Assembly (NCBI GenBank): GCA_937874345.1
Contig: CALNBT010000253.1
Location: 1-6,843, forward strand
DNA length: 6,843 nt
Direction: 5' to 3'
Origin: an uncultured Prevotella sp.
GTDB taxonomy: Bacteria; Bacteroidota; Bacteroidia; Bacteroidales; Bacteroidaceae
Under the pieces are notes generated by a model. The model did no database searches and had not been told where the DNA came from. It worked only from the letters and a program-made list of their open reading frames with translations. Both the position numbers and the translations under genes were made by a program. This document shows, piece by piece, positions 6,069-6,843 of this stretch; position 1 is the stretch's first letter, and each line of letters starts with the position of its first letter.

Positions 6069-6843
6069 ATGAGAAAAGAACAGTTTAACAAGCGCTCATC
6101 CTGTAGGTTTAAGCAATTTAACCGACACGGCTACTCGCTCTTTGCTGCTCTTGGAAAGGAAGTGTTGATCGGCGTATTGAGTGTAAGCACATTGTCTTAC
6201 GCCAAGGCTGATGGCATCAGTATCCGCCCCGATTTGGGCGAAGATACACTTTCGCACCAAGAAGTAAAGCTCGACGAGGTTGTGGTAACAGGCTCGCGCG
6301 CACCGCTGACCGCCTTGCAGTCAGCGAAAATTGTAACCGTTATCTCTCGCGACGACATTCATCGTGCCGCCGTCGAGACGGTCAACGATGTGTTGAAATT
6401 AGCTACCGGCGTGGATGTCCGTCAGCGTGGTGGCTTTGGTGTACAAACGGATATCTCGCTCAATGGCGGTACACACGACCAGCTGACTATTCTATTGAAT
6501 GGTGTGAATATCAGTAATCCGCAGACTGGTCATAATGCAAGTGATTTTCCTGTTTCTATTGATGACATCGAGCGCATTGAGGTGCTCGAGGGTGCGGCAG
6601 CCCGAGTCTATGGCAGCAATGCCTTTAGTGGTGCCATCAATATTGTTACCCGTAAGGATGTTGACCAACATCAGCTGACGGCTCGCTTGGAAAGTGGCTC
6701 CTTTGGTACTGTCGGTACAGAAGGTAGTTACGAATGGGGTAAAAGTATGGTAGGTCATGCGCTGGTAAGTGGTGGTTATACCCGCTCTGACGGTGGCAGC
6801 GCGAACAGCGATTTTGAAAAAGGTCGTATGTACCTAAACGGTC
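6069..6843 (+). CDS. BtuB-like TonB-dependent receptor, 5' part only
   Basis: The first 258 codons are present and the gene continues beyond the window. The N-terminus is long: a basic region, then NRHGYSLFAALGKEVLIG (18-35) and a hydrophobic stretch ending near AKA at 45-47, an arrangement I associate with a group of Bacteroidetes receptors with extended signal sequences. A TonB box and linker follow (LDEVVVTGSR at 68-77). The plug domain spans about 83-195, with VNDVLKLATGVDVRQRG, then LLNGVNISN, IERIEVLEGAAARVYGSNAFSGAINIVT and the first barrel strands. The plug is of the BtuB/cobalamin or siderophore receptor class. The substrate cannot be told from this part: the absence of a cobalamin riboswitch in the short leader argues weakly against a B12 receptor. 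ATG at 6069 is preceded by an A-rich stretch. It is probably transcribed separately from the thiamine genes because it has its own promoter box. Confidence 0.88.
   Translation, partial: MRKEQFNKRSSCRFKQFNRHGYSLFAALGKEVLIGVLSVSTLSYAKADGISIRPDLGEDTLSHQEVKLDEVVVTGSRAPLTALQSAKIVTVISRDDIHRAAVETVNDVLKLATGVDVRQRGGFGVQTDISLNGGTHDQLTILLNGVNISNPQTGHNASDFPVSIDDIERIEVLEGAAARVYGSNAFSGAINIVTRKDVDQHQLTARLESGSFGTVGTEGSYEWGKSMVGHALVSGGYTRSDGGSANSDFEKGRMYLNG

Noticed and set aside
6492..6758. 88-codon minus-strand open frame opposite the second receptor
   Set aside because: It is antisense to the BtuB-like plug region, which explains the open frame; there is no independent support.
1..6843. CRISPR arrays, tRNA or rRNA genes, insertion sequences, toxin-antitoxin or phage-defence genes
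   Set aside because: No repeat-spacer pattern, tRNA-like fold, transposase or defence-type domain was seen; the coding space is fully occupied by transport and cofactor genes.

Overview
The window looks like a piece of a Bacteroidales chromosome, probably Prevotellaceae or Bacteroidaceae. Evidence for this is the promoter -7 boxes of the Bacteroidetes type (TAnnTTTG, seen as TATCTTTG at 2008-2015 and 6040-6047), starts preceded by A-rich sequence rather than a clear Shine-Dalgarno, two TonB-dependent outer-membrane receptors in under 7 kb, and a thiamine salvage gene set of the kind known from Bacteroides. The genus is an inference. All five genes lie on the + strand.

Layout. (1) 65-1897: a complete SLC13/DASS-family permease with two RCK_C (TrkA-C) domains inserted between its membrane halves; substrate unknown. 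(2) 1898-2197: a 300-nt regulatory gap with an AT-rich inverted repeat, a -7 promoter box, a TPP (thiamine pyrophosphate) riboswitch aptamer and a folded leader. (3) 2198-4522: a TonB-dependent receptor, by position the outer-membrane thiamine receptor. (4) 4523-4665: a 143-nt spacer with two stem-loops, the second resembling a REP-type palindrome. (5) 4666-5295: a PnuC/PnuT-type inner-membrane transporter. (6) 5258-5908: thiamine pyrophosphokinase, overlapping the transporter by 38 nt. (7) 5909-6068: a spacer with a small hairpin and a promoter box. (8) 6069 to the window end: the first 258 residues of a second, BtuB-like TonB-dependent receptor that runs off the window.

How the genes work together. 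Genes 3, 5 and 6 form a thiamine acquisition module behind the TPP riboswitch. The receptor would take thiamine across the outer membrane using TonB energy. The PnuT-type carrier would pass it through the inner membrane by facilitated diffusion. The kinase would trap it as TPP, which then represses the operon through the riboswitch. The SLC13 permease and the BtuB-like receptor appear to be separate transcription units. Most of this is recognisable biology. The less explained parts are non-coding: the riboswitch expression platform, the stem-loops between receptor and transporter, and the inverted repeat upstream of the riboswitch promoter.
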